Shown one piece after another: positions 1 to 8,626 of a DNA stretch of 64,000 nt. The notes under the pieces are model-generated. The model saw only the letters and a program-made list of their open reading frames with translations. It was not told where the DNA came from and did not search any database. The stretch spans positions 682,001 through 746,000 of the forward strand of contig NZ_JACEFJ010000001.1 of assembly GCF_015354735.1 (NCBI RefSeq), in the 5' to 3' direction. How positions within the stretch are numbered: position 1 is the first letter of the stretch; each line of letters begins with the position of its first letter. The position numbers and the translations under genes were made by a program. The stretch is from Pararhodonellum marinum. GTDB lineage: Bacteria > Bacteroidota > Bacteroidia > Cytophagales > Cyclobacteriaceae.

Positions 1-422
1 GTCCTGCCTATATTGGCTAACAAACCAGCTCCACCAGCAAGTTGAATGACGTAAAACCCAAGGGAAAGAATGGCCAAATGAGTAAAAACCTTGATCAGAT
101 AATTCATCAGTTCTTCTTTCATATAGGCACAGTAGACAAAGCTGAGCATCAAATATTTGAATAAGAAGAAAATATCACTGATAAGAAATTCTTTGGGAAA
201 GTTATTTATGACGAGATGTCTGGAAAAGACAAACCCTAAATAAATCAAAGAAAATGTCCCGATGATAATCAGGTCTCTTTTGTAGAATCTCAGGTTATAT
301 ATGCCCAACAGGATTAAACTGGCGATAAAAACACCCCAAACAACATCATAATTATTCAAAAAATTTGATTTTGCTGTGATCAACAGAAAAAATAGCGTGT
401 ATATGTAGTAGATTTTCTTCAT
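1..422 (-). CDS. Polymerase/ligase-like membrane protein (Wzy type), C-terminus cut by window edge
   Basis: A minus-strand frame opens with ATG at 422 (protein begins MKKIYYIYTLFFLL) and runs open for 140 codons to the window edge, so only the N-terminal part is present. The visible part is almost entirely hydrophobic, with about four membrane segments joined by short basic loops, as in O-antigen polymerase or ligase proteins. It starts 6 nt after the Wzx flippase stop, in the same operon as wza and wzc, which is where a Wzy-type polymerase would be expected. The conserved periplasmic loop that would confirm the family lies outside the window, so the family call is an inference from hydropathy and context. 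Confidence 0.6.
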   Translation of the reverse strand, partial: MKKIYYIYTLFFLLITAKSNFLNNYDVVWGVFIASLILLGIYNLRFYKRDLIIIGTFSLIYLGFVFSRHLVINNFPKEFLISDIFFLFKYLMLSFVYCAYMKEELMNYLIKVFTHLAILSLGFYVIQLAGGAGLLANIGR

Positions 423-428
423 AGCAAT

Positions 429-1826
429 TTATTTATTCCAAATGCCAACTGCACTTTGGTTGATTATTTTTTCTGACTGTATCCCAAAAAGGATGGACAT
501 GACCAAAAAGATGGCTGTATTGGCACTGATTACACCTGGTAATCCATACATTTTGCCCAAACAAATAGAAAGAGGGATATTAATGACGGCACTGACCACG
601 ATGGTAATCAGTTGCATCCGTAACTTCCCAACCCCATTGATCAGCACAATGTGGATGACATGCCAAACATACACCATGTAATAGCATGCAAAAGAGATAG
701 AAAGTGCCCAGCTTACGGAAACCGCATCCCCAACCCAAATTTCAAAGACTTTGCCAGATACTGCCAATAAAAGCACACTCAGGAGTACAAAGCCCAAACC
801 CATTTTTCTCAACATATTGATGGTGGCCCTCATCCAAGCATAATCCTGTTTCGCATACGCATCAGTGAAAGCACTCCAGTAAGGGGTGAGGATAATGGTA
901 AAGATGGTAAAGCCGGCGGTATAGTATTTATAAGCCACATTAAATTCTGTGACATATTCAGGCCCAAGGATGTTGGTGATGATGATGTTGTCTGTCTGGT
1001 AAAGTGCCAAGGCACCTATTTGGATCAAGAAAAAGATGCCCCCAAGGTTGAACAAATCCTTTCCATGTCCCATTTCAACATGCTGGATTTTGGGAGCGAA
1101 GCTTTTCAGCAAAGTGGCAAAATAATACATATTGGCAAGGAAAAGAACCACAACAGGTAGTCCCGCTAATACCAATACCGCTGTAATCAGATTGCCCGGT
1201 CCTTGAAGGGAAAGCACATAAATACAGATCAGGGAGAGTAGCTGACCCAATAATGTAATCAAATTGGTCTTATAGGGTTGATGGGTTGCTGTCAATACTG
1301 TATTGATGGTCTGAAGGAAAAACTGTAAACAAAAACAAATCAATATGATCAAAACAGCTGGCCACACCAAATCACGGTATACTTCCGGTGCATTGATAAT
1401 ACTGGCCCAGTCTATCCAAATCCCCGCTGTGTAAACCAATCCAAAAATACCTAGCGCAATCATAAAAAGTATGGCATAGGTGGTGCTTACATATTTGCTG
1501 CTGTTGCTGTGGTCATTCATGGCAAGCGCATGGGCGAGTTTGTTTCTCAAACCATTGCCCATCCCTAAATCAAAGGTGCTCATCCATGCGATGATTGAAC
1601 TGATGGTAATCCAAAGGCCGTATTGTACATTGCCCACGTATTGTATGGTCACCGGCACCAGCAGCAAGGAGGTGAGGATACTACCGCCTCGGATAAAGAA
1701 TGAAAGGAATATATTCTTTTTTATGGATTGATTCCTTTCATTTCCTCGGGTGAAATAGTCCAAAACCTTTTTGAAGCGGTTTTGCAATGTACTCGGCATG
1801 GGCTTTTTTATTTGTGTCTTGATCAT
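429..1826 (-). CDS. Polysaccharide flippase, Wzx/MOP family (first copy)
   Basis: This 465-residue protein has an N-terminal amphipathic stretch and then about 12-14 hydrophobic segments, beginning near residue 40 with NIFLSFFIRGGSILTSLLLV and followed by the loop motif QYGLWITISS. Both are typical of the polysaccharide-specific transport branch of the MOP superfamily. Such proteins flip undecaprenyl-diphosphate-linked repeat units across the inner membrane. It follows wzc across a roughly 100-nt gap with a hairpin and precedes a polymerase-like gene by 6 nt. A second, unrelated-looking Wzx lies at 25720-27126. Start alternatives at M1 and M10 cannot be separated. Confidence 0.85.
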   Translation of the reverse strand: MIKTQIKKPMPSTLQNRFKKVLDYFTRGNERNQSIKKNIFLSFFIRGGSILTSLLLVPVTIQYVGNVQYGLWITISSIIAWMSTFDLGMGNGLRNKLAHALAMNDHSNSSKYVSTTYAILFMIALGIFGLVYTAGIWIDWASIINAPEVYRDLVWPAVLIILICFCLQFFLQTINTVLTATHQPYKTNLITLLGQLLSLICIYVLSLQGPGNLITAVLVLAGLPVVVLFLANMYYFATLLKSFAPKIQHVEMGHGKDLFNLGGIFFLIQIGALALYQTDNIIITNILGPEYVTEFNVAYKYYTAGFTIFTIILTPYWSAFTDAYAKQDYAWMRATINMLRKMGLGFVLLSVLLLAVSGKVFEIWVGDAVSVSWALSISFACYYMVYVWHVIHIVLINGVGKLRMQLITIVVSAVINIPLSICLGKMYGLPGVISANTAIFLVMSILFGIQSEKIINQSAVGIWNK

Positions 1827-1884
1827 TTGCTTGAAATCAGACTAAAAATTCGTGGTAACTTGAAGTTGCTCCTCAATAGGTTAA

Positions 1885-1917
1885 AAAGTAGGAACAGTTA
1901 GCTGCTGTTCCTACTTT
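1885..1917 (-). terminator. Strong hairpin between wzc and wzx (terminator or attenuator)
   Basis: A perfect 13-bp stem (arms 1885-1897 and 1905-1917, loop 7 nt) is followed on the minus strand by a short T run. It lies just after the wzc stop and before the wzx start within a co-oriented operon. It may reduce transcription into wzx and wzy relative to wza and wzc. Confidence 0.7.
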
Positions 1918-1925
1918 GAGGGTTT

Positions 1926-4232
1926 TTAATAATATCCGTAGCCAAAACCTTCTTTTTTGTCCAGTTTTAAATCATTCAAAACCAACAAGGGTTGATTCAG
2001 CTTTTCCTGAAGCTGAATGTCATTGATGATGTTCAACTGGTTCTTTTTGGTATAGTTATACCGTATCACATAAGCCGAGGTATGGGCAAAAGGTGCCAAC
2101 GACAAGCAGTCTGCCACAAGGCCCACCGGGGCCGTATCAATGATCACATGATCAAATTCAGCCTCTAAAGCTTCAATAAGTTCTTTCACCCTGATACTGC
2201 TCATGATATCCGATGGATTTTCCGGAATGGTTCCAGGTCCTATGGCATAGAGGTTTTCTGTAATTTGGGGGGACTTGATGATGGATTGGATGGTCAGGTT
2301 GGGATTCTGAAGGTATTCCGTAATACCGGCTGCCCCATTCAATCCTATCGCCTTACCCAATGCTGGTTTCCTGAGGTCAAAGTCCAAAACGACAACCTTT
2401 CTACCGGTTAAAGCCAAACTGACCGCAAGATTGATGCTGAAGAACGTTTTGCCTTCACCTGACATGCCTGAGGTGACCAGGATGGTTTTGTTTTTGCCAT
2501 TGGTCAGGTACATGATGTTGTTACGGATCAAGCGGAATTGTTCAGCGGTAGGTGTCTTGCTACTTTTATCTATGGCTACTACCTTACCGTCTTCATTTCT
2601 GCTGATTTCTCCCAAAATGGGTATGGAAGTCATGTCTTCCACATCTTCTCTTTCCGTGATGTATTTATTGAGAGACTCCTTGCCTACAATAAAGCCTATC
2701 GGAAGAAACAAACCAGCTAAAATCGCAATCAACATGGTATTGATCGGATTTGGGTTGGTAGGCTTCAAGGATGAAGAAGGGGGGTCTATCACTTTACTGT
2801 TGGCTACCGTAGTAGTAGCCAGAGAAAGGGAGGCTTCCTCCTTTTTTTGAAGTAAGTAAAGATAATGCTCCTGCTTGATGCTTTTTTGTCGGTTGATTTC
2901 CAGCAATTCCCTTTCAATGCCGGGAAGTCTTTGGATTCTACTGCTGACCTGATTGCTGCTGGCTTGCAGGTTTCTACGGGAAATTTCCAATTGGCCTTTG
3001 ATGTTCCTCAGGTTTTCCAGTATGTTGGATTTGAGCGCATCCAATTGGCTGTTCATGTTGAGGATAACCGGATTACTCGGCTGGTAATTTCTCAACAGCC
3101 TTACCCGCTCTCTTTGGGTTTCATTGAACCTATCAATCAAGGCAGATAGGGTAGGGTCCTGAATGATCAATGAACTGGGGACCACATCGTAATTGTTGTT
3201 GCCTTGTGCAATCAGATAGCTTTCAATAGAAGACAAGACCTCAATTTGGTTGGAAAGTTCTGAAGTTCTGTTTCGATAATCTGTGGTGTTTTCCAGATAC
3301 TGCTGCGCATCCAGGTTGATGTCCGTGACATTATTGGCCCTTTTGAATTCCTCTACATACTTTTCAGTGTCTTCCAATTCTTTGGTGACAAGTCCTAGCC
3401 GCTCATCGATAAAGGAAATTGTATTTAGCGCTACCTCGTTTTTCTCTTCAATGGCTTCTTGGTTGTAGGCCTTGATGACTTCATTCAGGATGTCCATGCC
3501 TTTTTTGGGACTGGAAGCCAGAAACGCCATCGATACGGTACTCGCTTTTTTGCTTGAAACTTCCACCTCCAATTTCTTAAGCATATTTTCGGTATGGACT
3601 TGAGGATTATGGAAGATTATGGTCAACTCCTTGGGAACATCAGCAAGGCTACTGACCTTGTCCTCCTTTTTATTGACCATGAAAACACCAAATTCATTCT
3701 CGATTTTTTGGCCATAACTGAATTCATTTTTAGACCCTTCTTTATCTTTTAGGGTGAAAGTAGTTTCATTGAGGGCGTTAAAAGTGTATTCTATGCCACG
3801 AGCACTACTTTCCAAATCAAGGTTTTCGAAAGTGACTGTAAATGGCAATTCTGCGCCATACAGTTCTTTCTTCTTAAACCCGTCCTTTTGATACACTGAG
3901 GTAAACAGGGAAAGATTAGACAATACCTTTCTCATTAATTTTTTGGAAGCAATTACTTCTACTTCATCTTCAATATTGGCAGTACCCTTAAAGCTTTCCA
4001 AGTCGCTATAAATGGCGTTACTGGCATAATCTGATCCTTTCTCTTTGTCCTTGATCAAGATCGTACTTTCTATGGTATACTCAGGAGAAGCTAAAAACAA
4101 ATAGCCTAGGCCCGCTAACACAGCCAGCACAAAACCGGCTACAAAAATTTTCCAGTTTTTGGAAATGTATTTGGAAAGGTCATTGAAGGCCAATGGTTTT
4201 TCCTGATTTTGATTTTTTCCGTTATTTTTCAT
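1926..4232 (-). CDS. Wzc-type polysaccharide co-polymerase / BY-kinase (first copy)
   Basis: This 768-residue inner-membrane protein has a cytoplasmic N-terminus, a first membrane span near residues 30-50, a periplasmic Wzz-type domain with coiled coils and a second span near 505-525. The C-terminal BY-kinase has Walker A GMSGEGKTFF, Walker A' VVVLDFDLRKP and Walker B HVIIDTAPVG. The tail ends GFGYGYY, a short tyrosine cluster of the kind autophosphorylated in this family. Wzc and the Wza lipoprotein together control chain length and export of capsule or exopolysaccharide. It starts 12 nt after wza. A paralog with the same architecture lies at 38207-40567. Confidence 0.93.
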   Translation of the reverse strand: MKNNGKNQNQEKPLAFNDLSKYISKNWKIFVAGFVLAVLAGLGYLFLASPEYTIESTILIKDKEKGSDYASNAIYSDLESFKGTANIEDEVEVIASKKLMRKVLSNLSLFTSVYQKDGFKKKELYGAELPFTVTFENLDLESSARGIEYTFNALNETTFTLKDKEGSKNEFSYGQKIENEFGVFMVNKKEDKVSSLADVPKELTIIFHNPQVHTENMLKKLEVEVSSKKASTVSMAFLASSPKKGMDILNEVIKAYNQEAIEEKNEVALNTISFIDERLGLVTKELEDTEKYVEEFKRANNVTDINLDAQQYLENTTDYRNRTSELSNQIEVLSSIESYLIAQGNNNYDVVPSSLIIQDPTLSALIDRFNETQRERVRLLRNYQPSNPVILNMNSQLDALKSNILENLRNIKGQLEISRRNLQASSNQVSSRIQRLPGIERELLEINRQKSIKQEHYLYLLQKKEEASLSLATTTVANSKVIDPPSSSLKPTNPNPINTMLIAILAGLFLPIGFIVGKESLNKYITEREDVEDMTSIPILGEISRNEDGKVVAIDKSSKTPTAEQFRLIRNNIMYLTNGKNKTILVTSGMSGEGKTFFSINLAVSLALTGRKVVVLDFDLRKPALGKAIGLNGAAGITEYLQNPNLTIQSIIKSPQITENLYAIGPGTIPENPSDIMSSIRVKELIEALEAEFDHVIIDTAPVGLVADCLSLAPFAHTSAYVIRYNYTKKNQLNIINDIQLQEKLNQPLLVLNDLKLDKKEGFGYGYY

Positions 4233-4244
4233 GATTGATAAGTC

Positions 4245-5027
4245 TTAATTCCCAAAAATGTTGGCAAAATTCCAAATTAAAGGGGTGATGATAGATACAG
4301 CCAAGGCCAAAAGTGTCAGATTTCTTTCATTGGTGGTGGCTTTTACCGCTTTCATTCTGTGGGGTTCCACATAGATCATGTCATTTTGCTGCAGGTAATA
4401 GTAAGGGGAACCCAGTACATCGTTGTCATTCAGGTTCAACCTGATTTTGGTTCGGATGCCATCTCTCTCCCTGATCAACAGGACATTTTCCCTTTGTCCA
4501 AATTCTGTCATGTCTCCAGCCATACCCAATGCCTCAAAAATATTGATCTGAGCGGTGGGTACCGTAAAAGTGTTGGGGTTGTTCACTTCCCCAATTACTG
4601 TAACCTTAAAATTCAAAAAGCGAATATCCACAATGGGATCTTTGATAAATTCCTCAGCCATTTCCGTCACTTTTTCTATGGCTTCTTCCTTGTTAAGACC
4701 AGCCAAGGCTACTTTGCCCAAAACAGGCATGTTGACCTGCCCTTGGCGGTTAACCAGAAATCCTTCCACCTCTTCATTGTAAAAAAGATTTTTATTGGGC
4801 GCATTCACGGGCCCAAATCCCTGCGTGACACTGCTTGTTTCCGGCTGCAGGCTGACAATGGATACCTGTAAAACATCGCCAGGTTGTATCCTTGGATCCA
4901 TTTCTCCTTTAATAGGCATTGAACCCTCCAAAGCTGAACCCTCCGGTTCACTCAAATAAACCAGATTCCTTTTCGCGCAGGAACCCATTACCAACAAAAG
5001 TACAAAATAAAGTAATACCCTTTTCAT
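4245..5027 (-). CDS. Wza-type polysaccharide export outer-membrane lipoprotein (first copy)
   Basis: This 260-residue protein starts with a lipoprotein signal (VMGSC, lipidated Cys17) followed by KRNLVYLSE. It then shows the Poly_export domain (GDVLQVSIVSLQP, about residues 45-130) and a SLBB-like segment (VIGEVNNPNTFTVP). One hydrophobic span near the C-terminus (about 236-255) fits the outer-membrane helix or anchor of Wza-like channels. It is first in its operon, 12 nt before wzc, and is preceded by an approximately 250-nt untranslated leader from the promoter at 5286-5317. It closely resembles the second copy at 40592-41377. Confidence 0.92.
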   Translation of the reverse strand: MKRVLLYFVLLLVMGSCAKRNLVYLSEPEGSALEGSMPIKGEMDPRIQPGDVLQVSIVSLQPETSSVTQGFGPVNAPNKNLFYNEEVEGFLVNRQGQVNMPVLGKVALAGLNKEEAIEKVTEMAEEFIKDPIVDIRFLNFKVTVIGEVNNPNTFTVPTAQINIFEALGMAGDMTEFGQRENVLLIRERDGIRTKIRLNLNDNDVLGSPYYYLQQNDMIYVEPHRMKAVKATTNERNLTLLALAVSIITPLIWNFANIFGN

Positions 5028-5285
5028 ATGCTTAAAGTTAAATCAATAATTTATGGTTTGTAAATCACTGTAAATGAATAATTTATTTAAACTGGTTTTA
5101 AAAATATCTTTTGGGTTTAACATAAAGTACCAATAAATAAAAGAATTGCAATTGAGCCAAACAAGGCATAATATCTCCAAACACCTATCTCAAATCCCTT
5201 TCCCATCTTTAGAAAAATCTGTAAATGATATAAAACTTCTTTTTTTATCTATAAAACAAAAACATGTATGTAAAAAACATTTTTT

Positions 5286-5317
5286 CAAATGTATGCGTAA
5301 TAAAAATAAATTCCAAA
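5286..5317 (-). promoter_or_regulatory. Bacteroidota-type promoter for the wza-wzc-wzx operon
   Basis: Read on the minus strand this is TTTG, 20 nt, TACATTTG, matching the Bacteroidota sigma pattern (-33 TTTG, -7 TAnnTTTG). Transcription would begin near 5279, leaving an approximately 250-nt leader before wza. The 43 nt covering the -7 box and the start of the transcript (5251-5293) match 44301-44343, upstream of the other Wza/Wzc operon, at about 39 of 43 positions. The rest of the 5028-5573 gap is AT-rich with no other feature seen. Confidence 0.75.
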
Positions 5318-5573
5318 CATTTTTAAAATAAATAAATTAACGGAATCCTTCCAAAGCTTAAAAGTTAATTTTACATTTTGGTTTTTTTTTGGTTCATTTG
5401 GGGTAAAATATTCATTTTCAGTAAAATGGTTAGGGATTTAATCTGATTTAAAAATTTTTCGGAATACCCTGCGCCTATCGTCACTGAAATGCAATGGTCA
5501 CTGTTTAAGTAACTTAACATTTGTGCTTTGTAAAAGGTATTATTTAGACTCAGATTAAAATCTATTAATTCGG

Positions 5574-6524
5574 ATGAAAAAAACGATCAAAAATGTAATC
5601 ATGACACTTGGCTTGCCCATCACATTTTTATCTGCAAGCTGGATGAAGTTTATTGTAAAGGGTAAACCCTTTTCACCCAATGACAGGATTTTTATGAAAG
5701 TTGGTGTATTGCCGGTTTTGGATCATTATTACCAACCCCTGGTGAATCCCAAAAAGCATTTGAAAAACCCTTTGAATGAAGCCAGGAATTTACCAGGAAT
5801 TGATTGGAATGAAAAAGCTCAATTGGAATTGTTAAATAGCTTTGACCAAGCTGTGGAATTGGATCAATTTCCTTTAGAAAAGCAAAAGGATTTTGGTTAT
5901 TATTACAACAATGGCATGTATGAATCCGGTGATGCCGAATACTTCTACAGTTTAATTCGGACCATCAAGCCTAGGAAAATCATTGAAATAGGAAGCGGTC
6001 ATTCTACCTTGATGGCCATCAACGCGATTAAAGCCAACAAACATGAAGATCCAAATTATACCTGTAAGCATATCTGTATTGAGCCCTATGAACAACCTTG
6101 GCTTTCGACCTTGGACATTGAGCTTATTCGAAAACGGGTAGAGGACATACCTACGGAGCAATTTAAAATATTGGAAGAGAATGATATTTTATTTATCGAT
6201 TCATCCCATATCATCAGACCACAAGGGGATGTGTTGTATGAATTTTTGGAAATTATTCCATCATTGAATTCCGGTGTATTTGTACATATACATGATATCC
6301 TTTCGCCAAATGATTATTTGCAAAAATGGGTTATAGAAGAACACCGCTTATGGAATGAACAATACCTTTTGGAAGCTTTTTTGTCTTTTAATAGCGACTT
6401 CGAAATAGTAGGTGCCCTAAATTATTTGATGCACAAGCACAAAGAGTTGGTTTATGAGAAGTTTCCAAAATTGAAACTACAAAAGCCAGAAGAAAGAGGA
6501 GCATTTTGGATAAGAAGGAAGTGA
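5574..6524 (+). CDS. Class I SAM-dependent methyltransferase-like protein
   Basis: This 316-residue protein carries the SAM-binding motif I IIEIGSGHSTL near residue 140, an acidic strand-2 end (CIEPYEQPWL) and ILFIDSSHI near 215, consistent with a Rossmann-type methyltransferase of the Methyltransf_24 kind. The N-terminus is hydrophobic (about residues 8-24), suggesting membrane association. It is transcribed away from the wza-wzc operon. Methyl decoration of a glycan is a reasonable guess from context only; the substrate is unknown. Confidence 0.7.
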   Translation: MKKTIKNVIMTLGLPITFLSASWMKFIVKGKPFSPNDRIFMKVGVLPVLDHYYQPLVNPKKHLKNPLNEARNLPGIDWNEKAQLELLNSFDQAVELDQFPLEKQKDFGYYYNNGMYESGDAEYFYSLIRTIKPRKIIEIGSGHSTLMAINAIKANKHEDPNYTCKHICIEPYEQPWLSTLDIELIRKRVEDIPTEQFKILEENDILFIDSSHIIRPQGDVLYEFLEIIPSLNSGVFVHIHDILSPNDYLQKWVIEEHRLWNEQYLLEAFLSFNSDFEIVGALNYLMHKHKELVYEKFPKLKLQKPEERGAFWIRRK

Positions 6525-7100
6525 CGTGTTTTTAGTTCCTAAATCCATTTTTTATTCGCTTTACGGCCAAATTTTTTTGGTGTGAAGGCGGCTTCTATTA
6601 CTATTAAAGCTGTTTGATTTTGCCGCTCAATCAAATGGAATATCCAGCTTTCTACGTGTACATCACATTTTTTTAAAAGCTACAAGGCACTTAATTGCAA
6701 ACAGTCGTACTCATCAACTGAATATTTGCAACTGAATACAGCAATAGTGTTTCATATGATTTTTTTATGGATATATGATTATCAATCAGTAGCTGAAATT
6801 CATTGCTAAAAGCATAGGCAAGCCTTTCTCAGGTGGACAAATTGAATTGCACTATATAATTTGCGAAGAAGCGATAAATCAAAACATTCTTAAAGTAGAT
6901 AAATAATTAAAAAAATTATATAAATAATACAAAAATAAACATATAAATATAAAAAATTGGATTACATATAAATAAAAATGCTTTTCAATGTAAAAAATAA
7001 ATCATTAATATTTGGAAAATCTAAACTTTATGCTACTTTTACTTCAAGTTTTAATTTTGTGTTTCCATATAATTTTACAATCATCTATTAATTTTTAATT
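6525..7100 (+). other. AT-rich intergenic region without a recognised gene
   Basis: No ORF with coding character was found on either strand in these 576 nt. The distal half (about 6890-7090) is extremely AT-rich and holds the promoter of the downstream decarboxylase gene. No hairpin terminator was recognised after the methyltransferase. Confidence 0.6.
7011..7041 (+). promoter_or_regulatory. Putative promoter of UDP-glucuronate decarboxylase gene
   Basis: TTTG at 7011, exactly 19 nt, then TACTTTTA at 7034-7041. This matches the Bacteroidota -33/-7 pattern except for the last base. It would give a leader of about 50 nt before the ATG at 7101. Confidence 0.5.
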
Positions 7101-8054
7101 ATGAAAAGAATTTTAGTCAGTGGAGGTTCAGGTTTTTTGGGATCTCACCTTTGCGAAAAACTACTGAAAGAAGGAAATGAAGTCTTGTGTGTAGATAACC
7201 TGTTTACAGGTAGAAAATCCAACATCCATCATTTATTGTCCCACAAAAACTTTGAATTTCTTAGACATGATATCACGCACCCCTTGTATGCGGAGGTAGA
7301 TGAAATCTATAATCTGGCCTGTCCCGCAAGTCCGCTTCATTATCAGTTTGATCCCATACAAACCACCAAAACCAGTGTCATGGGGGCCATCAACATGTTG
7401 GGACTGGCCAAAAGATTGAAAATAAAGGTATTGCAGGCCAGTACTTCCGAAGTCTATGGAGATCCGGAAATCAACCCCCAACCTGAATCCTACAAAGGTT
7501 GCGTCAACCCCATCGGCATCCGGGCATGTTATGACGAGGGCAAAAGGGTGGCGGAGACCTTGTTTTTTGATTACCACAGGCAGCACCAAGTCAAAATTAA
7601 GGTCATCAGGATTTTTAATACCTATGGACCAAGGATGCAGCCCAATGATGGGAGAGTGGTGAGTAATTTTATTCTTCAGGCGCTGAAAGGAGAGGACCTT
7701 ACTATTTTTGGAGAGGGGACACAATCCAGGAGCTTTTGTTATGTGGATGACCTGATAGACGGGATGTACCGGTTGATGAACTCCAATGAGCATTTAACCG
7801 GGCCTGTCAATATTGGGAATCCCAATGAAATGACCATGTTGGAGTTGGCTGAAAAAATCATCTTGATGACGGGCAGCAGGAGCAAGCTCCGTTTTTTGCC
7901 ATTGCCTCAGGACGATCCACTTCAAAGGAGGCCGGACATTTCCCAAGCCAAAAGAGAATTGGACTGGGAACCCAAAACCCACCTGGACCAAGGATTGGAA
8001 AAAACCATCCAATATTTCGAGAAAGTTTTGACTAAAGAAGTGGTATTGGTTTGA
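7101..8054 (+). CDS. UDP-glucuronate decarboxylase (UDP-xylose synthase)
   Basis: This 317-residue extended short-chain dehydrogenase has the NAD-binding [10 protein letters not shown] motif at residues 8-17 and the decarboxylase-type segment [12 protein letters not shown] containing the catalytic Yxxx[11 protein letters not shown] and [13 protein letters not shown] are typical of the UXS family, and length is normal. It converts UDP-glucuronate to UDP-xylose via a 4-keto intermediate, using bound NAD. No UDP-glucose dehydrogenase is present in the window, so the precursor must be made elsewhere. It sits alone behind its own promoter, between a methyltransferase and glycoside hydrolase genes, so UDP-xylose is probably a donor for a local polysaccharide. 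Confidence 0.93.
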   Translation: MKRILVSGGSGFLGSHLCEKLLKEGNEVLCVDNLFTGRKSNIHHLLSHKNFEFLRHDITHPLYAEVDEIYNLACPASPLHYQFDPIQTTKTSVMGAINMLGLAKRLKIKVLQASTSEVYGDPEINPQPESYKGCVNPIGIRACYDEGKRVAETLFFDYHRQHQVKIKVIRIFNTYGPRMQPNDGRVVSNFILQALKGEDLTIFGEGTQSRSFCYVDDLIDGMYRLMNSNEHLTGPVNIGNPNEMTMLELAEKIILMTGSRSKLRFLPLPQDDPLQRRPDISQAKRELDWEPKTHLDQGLEKTIQYFEKVLTKEVVLV

Positions 8055-8061
8055 ATACAGT

Positions 8062-8135
8062 GGTTATCCGCTTCTTTGCCACTAACCCAATGTGCTACTT
8101 CAAAAGGGTTGGGAGTTGGAAGTCCGAAGTTGGAA
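8062..8135 (+). repeat. Dispersed intergenic repeat, copy 1 of 3
   Basis: The segment starting GGTTATCCGCTTCTTTGCCA resembles intergenic segments at 37968 and 44840. This copy shares mainly the first 50 nt and then runs into a low-complexity GGAAGT-type heptad repeat. Confidence 0.65.
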
Positions 8136-8237
8136 GTTGAAGATTGACGATGCCTGAAATCCACTGACCATTTTTGGTAACTGTGCACTTTGTATATTGC
8201 ATAGATTACATCTGGATTCTGAAGCTTTTGTTTGGCT

Positions 8238-8390
8238 TTAAAATGATGGGGCTCGATGCCCCACCGTTTTAATTGCGTCGATTGACTCTGTCATCTTCGC
8301 TTCTGTTTGGCTTCTTGAATGTAACCATTTTTTTTCAAACATCTCAGGCGTCATTCTCCCCAACGCTGAATGAGGTTTTGATGAGTATCC
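8238..8390 (-). mobile_element. IS3-family transposase C-terminal remnant
   Basis: A 50-codon minus-strand frame ending TAA at 8238 encodes KPHSALGRMTPEMFEKKW, the characteristic C-terminal end of IS3-family OrfB (rve integrase, RPHSALG-x-TP-x-F). The frame is closed by a stop immediately upstream, and no other part of the transposase or an inverted repeat was found. This is a relic, not a functional element. It marks past insertion between the UDP-xylose synthase and glycoside hydrolase genes. Confidence 0.75.
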
Positions 8391-8460
8391 TCAATTTTAC
8401 ACGCAGAAGAATTTATTTGATGTAAAACCTCCTCGTTCAGTCTGCCATTATCAGACAGTC
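8382..8460 (-). repeat. Hairpin-bearing intergenic element, inverted relative to copy at 14117
   Basis: Read on the minus strand, the distal part (about 8382-8435) matches 14160-14217, including 20 of 23 identical bases around GAATTGAGGATACTCA. Each copy is preceded by a hairpin-forming stretch related to TCTGACGAAGGCAG. It abuts the IS3 relic. Confidence 0.5.
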
Positions 8461-8626
8461 TTGCTTTGGTAAAATAATTAATCCGTTTAACATTCCGAAT
8501 AATCAGATTAATCTAAAATGGAGATTATTTTATGGTACTAAACCCCAAAAAAACTTTGCGCCTTTGAGAGAATTGTAAAGATGTGATAGCTCATATCCAT
8601 GAATATCCAATTCATATCGCTCAATA

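Noticed and set aside
5146-5331. 61-codon plus-strand frame in the first EPS promoter region
   Set aside because: It overlaps the minus-strand promoter and leader, and is a chance frame in AT-rich DNA.
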